Shown: in pieces, positions 36,504-46,652 of the stretch | How the letters are laid out: every line of letters starts with the position of its first letter | Position numbering within the stretch: position 1 is the stretch's first letter | DNA from: Acidobacteriota bacterium | GTDB taxonomy: Bacteria; Acidobacteriota; Aminicenantia; Aminicenantales; Saccharicenantaceae | DNA: 64,000 bases | Assembly: GCA_039683095.1 (NCBI GenBank) | Contig: JBDKSB010000002.1 | Coordinates: 90,611-154,610 of the forward strand | Direction: 5' to 3' | Notes under the pieces: model-generated | The model's input: only the letters and a program-made list of their open reading frames with translations | The model's database searches: none | What the model was told of the DNA's origin: nothing | Translations under genes and position numbers: made by a program

Positions 36504-37628
36504 TCACTGCAAGATGTCCTTCAGCCTATGGACGACGCTCTTGTCGACGGCTTCGATGTCCTCGCCGCGCAGCTCGGCCAGCTTGGCCAGCAGCGCCTTC
36601 TGCTCCTTGGACAGGTCGCCCGGCGTTTTGATCCGGATCCGGACGAAGAGATCGCCCTTGCGCCGGCCGGCGACGTCACGGACGCCCCGGCCCTTGAGAC
36701 GGAGCGTTTCGCCCGGCTGCGTCCCGGGCGGGATCCTGAGGACCTCCGGGCCTTCGAGTGTCGGGATCTCGATCCTCGCGCCGAGGGCGGCCTGGGTGAA
36801 CGAGATGGCGATCTCGCAGGCGAGATCGCCGCCTTCGCGCTCGAAGAAGGGGTGCTTGCGGACGCGGGTCACGACGTAGAGATCGCCGGCCGGCATGCCC
36901 TCGTCGCCGGCCTCGCCTTCGCCGACGAGCCGCAGCCGCGAACCGTCCTCGACGCCGGCCGGGATGCGGACCTTGAGGGTCCTCTTCTCCCTGACGTGGC
37001 CCTTACCCTGGCACGACTCGCAGGGCGAAGCGTTGATCTCGCCGCTGCCCTGGCAGCGCGGGCAGGTCCGGGCCATGGTGAAGAAGCCCTGCTGGATGCG
37101 GAGCTGGCCCTGGCCGCCGCACGAGGGGCAGGCGGCGGGCCGGGTGCCGGGCTTGCGCTTCGAGCCGCCGCAGGCGGGGCAGGCTTCGGCCCGGGTCAGC
37201 TTGATCTCCCGCTCGACGCCCGCCGCCGCTTCCTCGAGTCCGATCTCGATCTCGAGGGCCAGGTCCCGGCCGGGGCTGCGCCGGCTCCGGGCCCGGCTCC
37301 GGCCGCCGCCGAAGAGGTCGCCGATGCCGAAGCCGAAGAGGTTCCCGAGGATGTCCTCGAAGCCCTCGAAGACCGACGTGTCGAAGCCGGAGAAGCCCTG
37401 GCCGCGCAGGCCGTCGCGGCCGAAGCGATCGTAGACGGACCTCTTCTCTGCGTCGCCCAGGACGCTGTAGGCCTCGGCCGCCTCCTTGAACCTCTCCTCG
37501 GCCTCCTTGCTGCCGGGGTTGCGGTCGGGATGGTGCTTCATGGCCATCTGGCGATAAGCCCGCTTGATGTCCTCGGCCGGCGCGTCCCGGGGCACGCCGA
37601 GGACCTGGTAGTAGTCCCTGTCAGCCAT
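36504..37628 (-). CDS. dnaJ: Chaperone DnaJ (Hsp40)
   Basis: 374 residues. The J domain has 'HHPDRNPGS' with the HPD motif near residue 33. A Gly-rich region follows, then four zinc repeats: 'CPACGGSK', 'CPSCGGQG', 'CPRCQGSG' and 'CESCQGKG'. The C-terminal substrate domains complete the class I architecture. It delivers substrates to DnaK and stimulates its ATPase. Its start overlaps the dnaK stop by 8 bp. Confidence 0.97.
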   Translation of the reverse strand: MADRDYYQVLGVPRDAPAEDIKRAYRQMAMKHHPDRNPGSKEAEERFKEAAEAYSVLGDAEKRSVYDRFGRDGLRGQGFSGFDTSVFEGFEDILGNLFGFGIGDLFGGGRSRARSRRSPGRDLALEIEIGLEEAAAGVEREIKLTRAEACPACGGSKRKPGTRPAACPSCGGQGQLRIQQGFFTMARTCPRCQGSGEINASPCESCQGKGHVREKRTLKVRIPAGVEDGSRLRLVGEGEAGDEGMPAGDLYVVTRVRKHPFFEREGGDLACEIAISFTQAALGARIEIPTLEGPEVLRIPPGTQPGETLRLKGRGVRDVAGRRKGDLFVRIRIKTPGDLSKEQKALLAKLAELRGEDIEAVDKSVVHRLKDILQ

Positions 37629-39204
37629 TCGCCGCCTGCCTTGCGGCGCCGGGGCCCGCCTGTTTCCGTTTCAGCGCTTCCACATCCGCGGCCGAGAGTC
37701 CCGAGGAGGGCCGGACCTCGATCTTGTGGCTGAGGCCCGTTTCCTTGTCCTTGGCCGAGACCTGGACCAGGCCGTCGGCGTTGATCTCGAAGGTGACATC
37801 GATCTGGGGCACTCCGGCCGGGGCCGGCTCGATGCCCACCAGCTCGAAGACGGCCAGGGACTTGTTCAGCGAGGCCAGGAACCCCTCGCCCTGAAGGACA
37901 TGGATCCGGACCCGCCGCTGGTTGTGGGTGACGGTGGTGAAGGCCTTGACCTTGCGGGTCGGGACGGTCGTGTTCTTCTCGATGACCGTCTCGTAGCCGT
38001 CGCCCTCCGTCTCGATGCCCAGGGCGAAGGGAGTGACGTCGAGCAGGAGGATGAGGTCCCGGACCTGGCCGTCCAGGATGCCCGACTGGATGGCCGCGCC
38101 CATGGCCACGGTCTGGTCGGGATCGATCTTCTCCTCGGGCGCCCGCCCGAAGAACTTGGTCACCCGCTCCTTGACCAGGGGCATGCGCGTCTGGCCGCCG
38201 ACGAGGATGACGTGCTCGATCCGGTCGGCCGAGAGCCGGGCCTCGGCCAGGGCCCGCTCTATGTGCGGCACGGTCCGCTCGACGAGATCGGCCGTCATGG
38301 CCTCGAAGGCGGGCCGGCTGAGGGTCTTGCGGATATGGTTGGACGCGGCCTTGTCCGAGATGATGAAGGGCAGGTTGATCTCGGTCTCGGCGGTGAAGGA
38401 CAGCTCGCGCTTGGCCCGCTCGGCGGCTTCCTTCAGGCGCTGAAGGGCCAGCTTGTCCTTGCTCAGGTCGACGCCCGTCTCGGCCCGGAAGCTGGTCGCC
38501 AGCCACTCGACGATGCGGTTGTCGAAGTCCTCGCCGCCGAGGTAGGAGTCGCCGTTGGTGGCCAGGACGTTGAAGACGCCGTCGCTGACCTCGAGGATGG
38601 TGACGTCGAACGTCCCGCCGCCGAGGTCATAGACGGCGGCCAGGCCGTTCTTCCTGGCGTCGAGCCCGCAGGCCAGGCCGGCGGCGGTCGGCTCGTTGAT
38701 GACCCGCAGGACGTTAAGGCCGCAGATCGTGGCCGCGTCCTTGGTGGCCTGCCGCTGGGCGTCGTTGAAGTGGGCCGGCACGGTGATGACGGCCTCGGTC
38801 ACGGGCTCGCCGAAGAAGGACTCGGCGCAGGTCTTGAGGTAGCCCAGGACCATGGCCGAGATCTCGGGCGGGCTGAGGGTCTCGCCGCCCAGCGCCACGG
38901 CGACGTCGCCGTTGGCGGCCTCCTTGAGACCGTAGGGCAGCCGGGCCACGGCCTCCTGGATCTGGGCCGACTGGAACTTCTGGCCGATCAGGCGCTTGAC
39001 CGCGTAGAACGTCGAGGCGGGATTGGTCACGGCCTGGCGCAGGGCCAGGGTCCCGACCAGCCGCTCCCCCGACCCGGTGAACGACACCACCGAGGGCGTC
39101 GTCGGCAGGCCTTCGAGGTTGGGGATGACCACGGGATTCCCGCCCTCGAGGTAGGCGACGCAGGAGTAGGTCGTCCCCAGGTCGATGCCGATGACGTGTC
39201 CCAT
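37621..39204 (-). CDS. dnaK: DnaK (Hsp70) lacking the C-terminal helical lid
   Basis: 527 residues. The ATPase domain is complete, with '[17 protein letters not shown]', '[16 protein letters not shown]' and '[13 protein letters not shown]'. The beta substrate-binding domain is complete, with '[13 protein letters not shown]', 'HVLQGE' and '[16 protein letters not shown]'. The protein stops about 20 residues later, where E. coli DnaK (638 residues) continues through the alpha lid and EEVD-like tail. The dnaJ start overlaps its stop, so there is no space for a lost lid by frameshift. A lidless Hsp70 should bind and release substrates fast. Confidence 0.93.
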   Translation of the reverse strand: MGHVIGIDLGTTYSCVAYLEGGNPVVIPNLEGLPTTPSVVSFTGSGERLVGTLALRQAVTNPASTFYAVKRLIGQKFQSAQIQEAVARLPYGLKEAANGDVAVALGGETLSPPEISAMVLGYLKTCAESFFGEPVTEAVITVPAHFNDAQRQATKDAATICGLNVLRVINEPTAAGLACGLDARKNGLAAVYDLGGGTFDVTILEVSDGVFNVLATNGDSYLGGEDFDNRIVEWLATSFRAETGVDLSKDKLALQRLKEAAERAKRELSFTAETEINLPFIISDKAASNHIRKTLSRPAFEAMTADLVERTVPHIERALAEARLSADRIEHVILVGGQTRMPLVKERVTKFFGRAPEEKIDPDQTVAMGAAIQSGILDGQVRDLILLLDVTPFALGIETEGDGYETVIEKNTTVPTRKVKAFTTVTHNQRRVRIHVLQGEGFLASLNKSLAVFELVGIEPAPAGVPQIDVTFEINADGLVQVSAKDKETGLSHKIEVRPSSGLSAADVEALKRKQAGPGAARQAANG

Positions 39205-39207
39205 GCG

Positions 39208-39843
39208 CTACTGTCCTTTCTTCGGGACGAGGACCTTGACCATGGCCGGGCGGAGGAGCCGGTCCTGGATCATGTAGCCCTTCTGGAGCTCTTCCTCGAC
39301 GGTGGGCTCCGCGACCTGGTCGGACTCGGCCACGGTCATGGCCTGCTGGATCGTCGGGTCGAAGACCTTTCCCCCCGGGACGATCGGCCGGACGCCGTGC
39401 TTGGCGAGCACGGCCTGGAGCATCCGGAAGATGAGCTCGACGCCTTCGCGGAAGGTTTTGTCCGCCGCGTCGGCCGGCACGCTCTGCAGGGCCCGCTCGA
39501 AATTGTCGGCCAGATCCAGCAGCTCGAGCATGACGCCGCTCAGGGCGTACTGCTGGAACTCGCCCTTCTCCCTTTCGAAGCGCTTGCGCAGGTTCTCCAT
39601 GTCGGCCAGGCGGCGGAGGTGCGCGTCCTTGAGGTCGGCCAGCTCCTGCTTGAGCGCCTTGATCTCGGCGTCCTTCTTCTTGAGCTTGTCCTTGAGCGGC
39701 TTCGCGCTCTCCTCGGGGGCCTTCCCCCCGGCCTCCGGCGGCGCCGCGGGCGGGGCCGCCGGCGCGGGCTTCTCTCCGCCGTCGGGCGGCCTCTCGGGGA
39801 TGAACTCGATCTCGTCGCCGGGCTTGTCTTTTTCGTCCGTCAT
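39208..39843 (-). CDS. grpE: Nucleotide exchange factor GrpE
   Basis: 211 residues. A Pro/Ala/Glu-rich N-terminal arm (1-50) is followed by a long coiled coil ('LKDKLKKKDAEIKALKQELADLKDAHLRRLADMENLRKRFEREK' region, with only parts quoted as motif) and the C-terminal beta domain. There 'VRPIVPGGKVFDPTIQQAM' matches the GrpE signature GvepIxpxGxxFDPxxHxA, with Gln in place of His. It opens DnaK's nucleotide cleft. Three bp separate it from dnaK, and its start overlaps hrcA. Confidence 0.93.
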   Translation of the reverse strand: MTDEKDKPGDEIEFIPERPPDGGEKPAPAAPPAAPPEAGGKAPEESAKPLKDKLKKKDAEIKALKQELADLKDAHLRRLADMENLRKRFEREKGEFQQYALSGVMLELLDLADNFERALQSVPADAADKTFREGVELIFRMLQAVLAKHGVRPIVPGGKVFDPTIQQAMTVAESDQVAEPTVEEELQKGYMIQDRLLRPAMVKVLVPKKGQ

Positions 39844-40898
39844 AGGCTGACCTCTTTCCCGAAGACCGTGATGGCCAGGCTGATGCGCTTGGCCGTGCGG
39901 TCGACGAGCGGGATGATCTTCTCGTAGGGGATGCGTTTCGGGCCGATGACCCCCAGTGTCCCGAGGACCTGGTTGCCGTAGCCGTAGTGCGAGAGCACGA
40001 GCGAGCAGTCCTCGATGTCGGGGAAGTTGGCCTCGGCGCCGATCAGGACCTTGACCCGGTCGAGGCTGACGAAATCCGAGAGCAGCTTGACCAGGGCGGC
40101 CTTCTCCTCGAAGCTGCGGAACAGGGGCCGGAGCTTGTCCAGATCGGACAGGCCGGCCTTGCCGAGCAGGCGCGAGGTGCCCTGGAGAAAGATGCGGTCC
40201 TCCCCTTCCTTGTCGATCGAGCTCTTGAGCAGCTCGAGGAGCTTGCTCAGGCTGTCCTCGTACTTGACCCGGTACTTGGGCAGGTCGCGCACCAGGGCTT
40301 CGCGGACGGCCAGGATCGTCCGGCCCCGGAAGTTCTGGTTGAGGTACTGGGAGGCGCCGTCGAGCTCGGCCTGGCTCAGCGGCAGGGACGATTCCAGGGT
40401 CTCGGTCAGGACCATGTGGAAAGGCGTCACCAGGATGACCAGGACACGGCGGTCGGAGATCTTGATGAAGCGCAGGTGCTCGAACGTCATCCGGAAAAGC
40501 CGCGGCGAGATGACGAAGCCCAGCGCGTCGGACGAATCGGCCAGGCTCCGGCAGGCCTGCAGCAGGAGCGAGTCGAGGTCCGCCGTCCGGGCGGTGAATT
40601 CCTCCTGGATGAGGGACGGGACCCGCTCCTCGGGCAGGGATCCCTCGGCCAGCAGGCCGCCGACATAGAAGCGCAGGCCCCGGTCCGTCGGCACCCGTCC
40701 GGCCGAGGTGTGCGGCTGGGACAGGTAGCCCATCTCCTCTAGCTTAGACATGATGTTGCGCAGCGTCGCCGGCGAGGCCTTGATCCGCCGGGTCTGGGAG
40801 ACCGCGCCGGAACTGACCGGGCGCCCGCAGTGGACAAAGCTCTCCACGACGAGGTTAAGGACCTTCTTATCCTTATCGCGGAGGGCAAACCTAACCAT
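39840..40898 (-). CDS. hrcA: Heat-inducible transcription repressor HrcA
   Basis: 352 residues from the ATG at 40898, chosen because the family begins here ('VRFALRDKDKKVLNLVVESFVHCGRPVSS') and GGAAG lies just upstream. The winged-helix part has 'SPATLRNIMSKLEEMGYLSQPHTSAGRVPTDRG' (quoted in part as the family motif) near residues 40-75. The GAF-like dimerisation domain follows. HrcA represses CIRCE-controlled chaperone operons and is kept active by GroE. The CIRCE-like element directly upstream implies autoregulation. Confidence 0.95.
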   Translation of the reverse strand: MVRFALRDKDKKVLNLVVESFVHCGRPVSSGAVSQTRRIKASPATLRNIMSKLEEMGYLSQPHTSAGRVPTDRGLRFYVGGLLAEGSLPEERVPSLIQEEFTARTADLDSLLLQACRSLADSSDALGFVISPRLFRMTFEHLRFIKISDRRVLVILVTPFHMVLTETLESSLPLSQAELDGASQYLNQNFRGRTILAVREALVRDLPKYRVKYEDSLSKLLELLKSSIDKEGEDRIFLQGTSRLLGKAGLSDLDKLRPLFRSFEEKAALVKLLSDFVSLDRVKVLIGAEANFPDIEDCSLVLSHYGYGNQVLGTLGVIGPKRIPYEKIIPLVDRTAKRISLAITVFGKEVSL

Positions 40899-40913
40899 AA
40901 TCTTCCAGCATTT

Positions 40914-40943
40914 TATATAGCACTTGGACCGAGGGAGTGTCAA
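40914..40943 (-). promoter_or_regulatory. hrcA promoter overlapped by a CIRCE-like operator
   Basis: On the minus strand TTGACACTC-N9-AAGTGCTAT (40943-40917) matches CIRCE, TTAGCACTC-N9-GAGTGCTAA, at 14 of 18 arm positions with the exact 9-bp spacer. The same bases supply a -35 TTGACA (40943-40938) and a -10 TATATA (40919-40914) 18 bp apart. The predicted transcript starts near 40907, only about 9 nt before the ATG. Confidence 0.75.
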
Positions 40944-41060
40944 ATGACTCAGAGTCAGGGGGCCGGCCGGGCCGGCGAGCCGGGAGAAATCACCCTCTCC
41001 CCCCATATGCCGCTTCTTATCGGCGAGTCAGGCCTCCCCCGTCCTCTCGGGCCGGAAGTG

Positions 41061-41867
41061 TCAGGCGATCCTTATCCCGGCGTAACCGACCACCCGGTCG
41101 TAATCGCCGGAGGCCTCGCCGGAGGTCCGGTAGCTGATGAGCTCGGCTTTCGTCGCCCCCAAACCCAGCGCGGCCACGAGGACCGCCGCCGTCGGCTGGA
41201 AGCCGCACATCGAGATGCGCTCGGCCGTGACGGTTTCGACGAGGCCCGCCGGGTCCAGATCGAGCACCTTGCGGACCGCCATCATGTCCTTCCGCTCGGC
41301 CGTCTTCTGGCTGACGTAATGACTCATGTCCGTGCTGGCCACGAGCAGCGTCTCGCGGCCCGAACCTCGGACGGCTTCGGCCAGGGCCAGGCCGAGTGTC
41401 TCCAGGTCGCCGTAGCCGGCCTCGTACGAAACGCAGATCGGCACGATGGCCGCCCCGGGCCGGAAGTACTGGATGAAGGGCAGTTGGACCTCCAGAGAAT
41501 GCTCCTGGAGGTGGGCCGCCTCGTCCTCGTCGGCCAGCGGACAACCGGCCATGACGCGGGCGGCCAGGTCCTCGTCGATGGCGCTCTCGCCGAGCGGGGT
41601 CAGCCAGCTGCCGCGGGCCTGGACGGCGAAGAGCGGCCCTATCTCGTGATGGGCCGGACCGAGGATGACAACGCTCTCCGGCACCCGGACCGAGGCGAAG
41701 ACCGCGCCGGCCACGGGGCCGGAATAGACGTAGCCGGCATGGGGCGAAACGACGGCGACGGCCTTAACGGGCGCCGCGGCGGCCCGGGCCATCCCGGCGA
41801 CCGTCTCCCGCAGCTCCTCCCGGCCGCCAGGATAGAATTGACCGGCGACGCTGGGTTTGCGTTTCAT
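41061..41867 (-). CDS. Memo-like protein (AmmeMemoRadiSam system protein B)
   Basis: 268 residues from the ATG at 41867, which has GGGAGGGAG in front. The start 'RKPSVAGQFYPGGREELRE' and 'VSPHAGYVYSGPVAGAVF' are the Memo signature; the conserved His residues ('GPAHHEIG', 'EHSLEVQLPFIQYF') follow. Memo is related to nonheme-iron dioxygenases and is often encoded with an AMMECR1 domain protein and a radical SAM enzyme. Neither of those partners is visible here. The function in bacteria is not settled. Confidence 0.92.
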   Translation of the reverse strand: MKRKPSVAGQFYPGGREELRETVAGMARAAAAPVKAVAVVSPHAGYVYSGPVAGAVFASVRVPESVVILGPAHHEIGPLFAVQARGSWLTPLGESAIDEDLAARVMAGCPLADEDEAAHLQEHSLEVQLPFIQYFRPGAAIVPICVSYEAGYGDLETLGLALAEAVRGSGRETLLVASTDMSHYVSQKTAERKDMMAVRKVLDLDPAGLVETVTAERISMCGFQPTAAVLVAALGLGATKAELISYRTSGEASGDYDRVVGYAGIRIA

Positions 41868-41902
41868 CGCTCCCTCCCCTCCGGCTTGCGCCGGCCTAAG
41901 CG

Positions 41903-43222
41903 TCAGAGGACCTGCCGTTTCTCCTGGAACCTTATGCCGAGGCGCTCGAGCTCGTCCAGGATGGGCCCGTAGATCTCGGGCACGACCGGCACCTGGACGC
42001 CCTTCAGGCCGATCCGGCCCTCGAGGATGAGTCGGGCGCCGATGGCCGCCGGGAGCCCGACGGTCCTCGACATGGACGAGTCGCCGCCGGGGACCCCGTA
42101 GTCGATGAGCGTCGAGACGATCCTCTCCGTCCGGCCGCCGGTCTGGGCCAGGAACTCGTGCTGCAGGACGACCATGTCCCGCTCGCGAGGCGCGTAGCTC
42201 ATCCGGTCGATCATCAGGGCGGTCAGGTTGTCGATCGCCGGGGCCTTCGGCGCGGGCAGCGGCTTCTCCTCGTAGAGCCCCAGCCACTCCAGCCGCGACA
42301 GGATGGGCGATCCGGTCGGAAGGCCCAGCCGCGCCGCGACCGCGGCCTTGACGTCGGCGCCGGGAGCGGCCTGGGCCAGCTCCCTCATCAGGCCGTTCCA
42401 GGTCTGGCCGGTCCGGTCCCTGGCTGTTTCGTCGAGCAGGCCCAGCTCGACCATCTTCCGCAGGGTCTCGCACCAGCCGGGGTAGCGCAGCGTGCCCCGG
42501 AAGACCGTCCTGGCCTCGGAGATGCCGTAAGCCTCTCTGTATTGGACGGAATCACGGTTGGGATAGCCCTCGAAGTCCCCCAGCCCGGGGATCCCGATGA
42601 CCTCCGGCCGGGCGAAGAGGGAGGCGGCCGGGATGTTCACGATCCGGCCGTCCTTGAGGAACTGGGCCGAGTTCTTGGAGGCCAGTAGGACGCCGCGGGG
42701 GCTCCAGGAGAACTTGTAGCCGAAGGGATTGGTGTTGGCCTCCGGCGCCGGGAACCCGCCGCACCAGGACGTGAAGCCGAGGACCCGCCCGCCGGCGTCA
42801 TGGATCTCGTGAATGACCCGCATGGCCTCCATGTGGTCGATGCCCGGATCGAGGCCGACCTCGTTGAGGAGGGTCACGCCCTTTTCCCTGGCCCGCGCGT
42901 CGAGCGCCTGCATGGCCGGCTTGACGTAGGAGGCGGTGACCACGGACGCGCCTCTCTCGACGGCCAGTTCGGCGACGACCGGATGGAACGCGTAGGGCAC
43001 CATGCTGACGACGAGATCGACCCGGCCGATGGCCGCGCCCAGGGCATCCCGGTCGGCGATGTCGAGGACCGCCGCGGTCCCACGCGGGTGGGTCCCGACG
43101 AGCTTGGCGGCCCGGCCCGGCTCCATGTCGGCGACCGTCACGGCGAAATCCGGCTGCTCGAGCAGGTAGTTGACGAGGGGCTTGGCCACCAGGCCGGCCC
43201 CCAGGACGAGTATCTTTTTCAT
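41903..43222 (-). CDS. Saccharopine dehydrogenase (glutamate-forming type)
   Basis: 439 residues from the ATG at 43222. The Rossmann start 'KKILVLGAGLVAKPLVNYLLEQ' contains GxGxxxxP, and 'NEVGLDPGIDHMEAMRVIHEIHDAGG' and 'TSWCGGFPAPEANTNPFGYKFSWSPRG' (quoted in parts) match the SDH half of AASS. It should split saccharopine to glutamate and 2-aminoadipate semialdehyde with NAD(P). The lysine-ketoglutarate reductase gene lies 29 bp upstream on the same strand, so the two act in sequence as separate proteins. Confidence 0.9.
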   Translation of the reverse strand: MKKILVLGAGLVAKPLVNYLLEQPDFAVTVADMEPGRAAKLVGTHPRGTAAVLDIADRDALGAAIGRVDLVVSMVPYAFHPVVAELAVERGASVVTASYVKPAMQALDARAREKGVTLLNEVGLDPGIDHMEAMRVIHEIHDAGGRVLGFTSWCGGFPAPEANTNPFGYKFSWSPRGVLLASKNSAQFLKDGRIVNIPAASLFARPEVIGIPGLGDFEGYPNRDSVQYREAYGISEARTVFRGTLRYPGWCETLRKMVELGLLDETARDRTGQTWNGLMRELAQAAPGADVKAAVAARLGLPTGSPILSRLEWLGLYEEKPLPAPKAPAIDNLTALMIDRMSYAPRERDMVVLQHEFLAQTGGRTERIVSTLIDYGVPGGDSSMSRTVGLPAAIGARLILEGRIGLKGVQVPVVPEIYGPILDELERLGIRFQEKRQVL

Positions 43223-43251
43223 GGTCGTACCTCCACTCGGATCGCGGCCGG

Positions 43252-44562
43252 TCAGCCGAGGTATTCGCTGAGGTAGGCGTAGCTCGGCGCGAGCTGGCCG
43301 CGGTACACGATGACGGCCCGGCGCAGGACGTCCGGCAGGCCGCACTCGGCGAAAGGCCGGTCAAAGCGCGCCGCGGCCAGGGCCGGGATGTGCTCCTTGA
43401 ACTTGCCGCTGAAATAGGTCGAGGACTCGAGGGGCAGCTCGGCCGGCAGGTTGTAGACGGCCAGGACCGCCGGGCCGCGGCCGGCGAAGCCGGGTTTGGC
43501 CTTGTCCTCGACGGGATCATAGACGTAGACGGGATTCTCCGAGTCGGTCGCCTGGACCGTGCACTCGATCGAGCCGTTGATGTCGCAGGTGATGTCGCCG
43601 ACGACCCGAAGGCGGGGCTGGCCGTCCGCGTAGAGCTTCTTCAGGAACGCCTTGGTGATGTACTTGGGGAACTTCGGGGCCCAATAGATGCCGTTGACGA
43701 CGGCCGTGAGATAGGGCACCAGGTCCTCGGTGATCGCCCGGTAGCCCTGAGGATGGTCGTAGTAGTCCTGAAGGTCGAAGGCCTGGGCGGGGTCGGCCGG
43801 CCGGACCATGTCCTCTTCATGGAACACGGCCTTGTAGAGGTTCCGGCCGGCCTTGTTCCCGCCCTGGAAAAGCTTGGGGATATCGGCCGGGCGGACGGTT
43901 TCGACGGGCAGGAGGTCGAAGATCTCCTGGGCCCCCTGGGAGACGTGGCCATAGCCGAAGAAGCCGATGACCGTGGGGCCCAGCCGGGGCGGCAGCCCGT
44001 CCTTGACCAGCTTCGCCCCCAGACCGGAGACGGCCTCCTTGGCCTCGACCAGGCTCTTGTAGCGATGGGTCGGCTCGAGCATGGTGAACGGGCTGGGAAT
44101 GCCCTCGACCGTCAGACGGCGGCCCAGGGCCCAGAGGGTGTCGATCATCCCGGCGTGGCCGGCGTAGTTGCCGAAATAGAGGACCCGCCTCCCTTTCTCG
44201 TCGACCATCTTCTCGTAGTCGATGACGGTGCAGCCCATGTCCATCATCTTCTTGAGCATCGGCATGTTCTGGCTCTGGCCCTTGGCCGTGTGCGAGAAGA
44301 AGATGTAGGTCTTGCCTTTCTCGATGAGCTCGATCGGGATCTCCTTGAGGGCCAGGACGACGGGACAGGGCGAGAGCCCCTCCTCGACCGGGATGCCGGC
44401 CAGGCGGTAATCGTCGTCGCTGAAGATCCGGATCTTCGACGGCTGGACGCGGAACTCGACCGGATACTTGTCGGCGAGCTCCCGGGCATGGGACGGGATC
44501 AGCGGGACCCGCTTTTCCCACTTGTTGATGTCCTCTCGGCGGATGCCGAACTTGGTGTTCAT
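43252..44562 (-). CDS. Lysine-ketoglutarate reductase (AASS N-terminal-like)
   Basis: 436 residues from the ATG at 44562. 'GIRREDINKWEKRVPLIPSH' and 'KTYIFFSHTAKGQ' match the LKR half of animal and plant AASS, as do 'CTVIDYEKMVDEKGRRVLYFG' (about 105-125), 'HAGMIDTLWALG' and 'GYGHVSQGAQEIF'. The enzyme joins lysine and 2-oxoglutarate into saccharopine. In animals and plants it is fused to the next step; here the two are separate adjacent genes. Similarity is clear through the entire length. Confidence 0.9.
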   Translation of the reverse strand: MNTKFGIRREDINKWEKRVPLIPSHARELADKYPVEFRVQPSKIRIFSDDDYRLAGIPVEEGLSPCPVVLALKEIPIELIEKGKTYIFFSHTAKGQSQNMPMLKKMMDMGCTVIDYEKMVDEKGRRVLYFGNYAGHAGMIDTLWALGRRLTVEGIPSPFTMLEPTHRYKSLVEAKEAVSGLGAKLVKDGLPPRLGPTVIGFFGYGHVSQGAQEIFDLLPVETVRPADIPKLFQGGNKAGRNLYKAVFHEEDMVRPADPAQAFDLQDYYDHPQGYRAITEDLVPYLTAVVNGIYWAPKFPKYITKAFLKKLYADGQPRLRVVGDITCDINGSIECTVQATDSENPVYVYDPVEDKAKPGFAGRGPAVLAVYNLPAELPLESSTYFSGKFKEHIPALAAARFDRPFAECGLPDVLRRAVIVYRGQLAPSYAYLSEYLG

Positions 44563-44602
44563 GATGATTGCCTTTGGATGAGATGTGGAATGACTTATAT
44601 CG

Positions 44603-44631
44603 ATTATGCCACAATCGTCATGGCCGTTCAA
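44603..44631 (-). promoter_or_regulatory. Candidate promoter of the lysine-degradation pair
   Basis: On the minus strand TTGAAC (44631-44626) and CATAAT (44608-44603) are separated by 17 bp. The lysine-ketoglutarate reductase ATG is about 35 nt after the predicted start. It faces away from the cysS gene. Confidence 0.45.
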
Positions 44632-44681
44632 CCCTTCCCGGATCACGGCGGGCCGGGGCCAGCCCCGCCGCGCCGGGGAGG

Positions 44682-44711
44682 TTGACGGATATGGGGCGGA
44701 CCGGCTAAGAT
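44682..44711 (+). promoter_or_regulatory. Candidate cysS promoter
   Basis: TTGACG at 44682-44687 and TAAGAT at 44706-44711 are 18 bp apart. Transcription would start near 44718, which makes the ATG at 44719 nearly leaderless and rules out the ATG at 44710 from this promoter. Confidence 0.4.
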
Positions 44712-44718
44712 GGGCGGG

Positions 44719-46179
<1,461 letters not shown>

Positions 46180-46590
46180 CGCCCCGGCGCCCGGCCGCCG
46201 CGCCGGCGTCCCCGGCCGGGCCCGAAAAGGCGACCCTGGCCCTCGGCCGCTCCGGCGAGGACATCGCCTGCCGCTATCTCCTGGAAAAGAAATACGAGAT
46301 CCTGGAGCGCGGCTTCCGCCTGCTCCGCGGGGAGATCGACATCGTGGCCCTGGACGGCGAGACCCTGGTCTTCGTCGAGGTCAAGGCCCGGACCGACGAA
46401 TCCCACGGCCGGCCCGAGGAAGCCGTGACGCTTGGCAAGCAGCGGCAGCTCCGGCGGCTGGCCCAGGGTTATCTCCTGACCCATCCCCGGCCCGGCGCGG
46501 ACTGCCGCTTCGACGTCATCGCCATCCTGTTCAGCGGGCCGGACGACTGCCGGCTCGAGCACTTCATCGACGCCTTTTAACGCGGCCTGG

Positions 46591-46611
46591 GGGCCGGCCC
46601 GTCCCCGGCCC
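46591..46611. terminator. Bidirectional hairpin between convergent genes
   Basis: GGGCCGG (46591-46597) and CCGGCCC (46605-46611) form a 7-bp perfect GC stem with a 7-nt loop. It is in the 72-bp gap between the YraN-like gene and the TonB receptor gene. No U-tract is present on either side, so termination would probably need Rho. Confidence 0.35.
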
Positions 46612-46652
46612 GGACATGTCGCCGGTCTCGACGCCCTTCCTTCCCGGCCGCG

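Noticed and set aside
37621..37700. A frameshift hiding the missing DnaK lid
   Set aside because: The dnaJ start overlaps the dnaK stop and no lid-like sequence is found in other frames.
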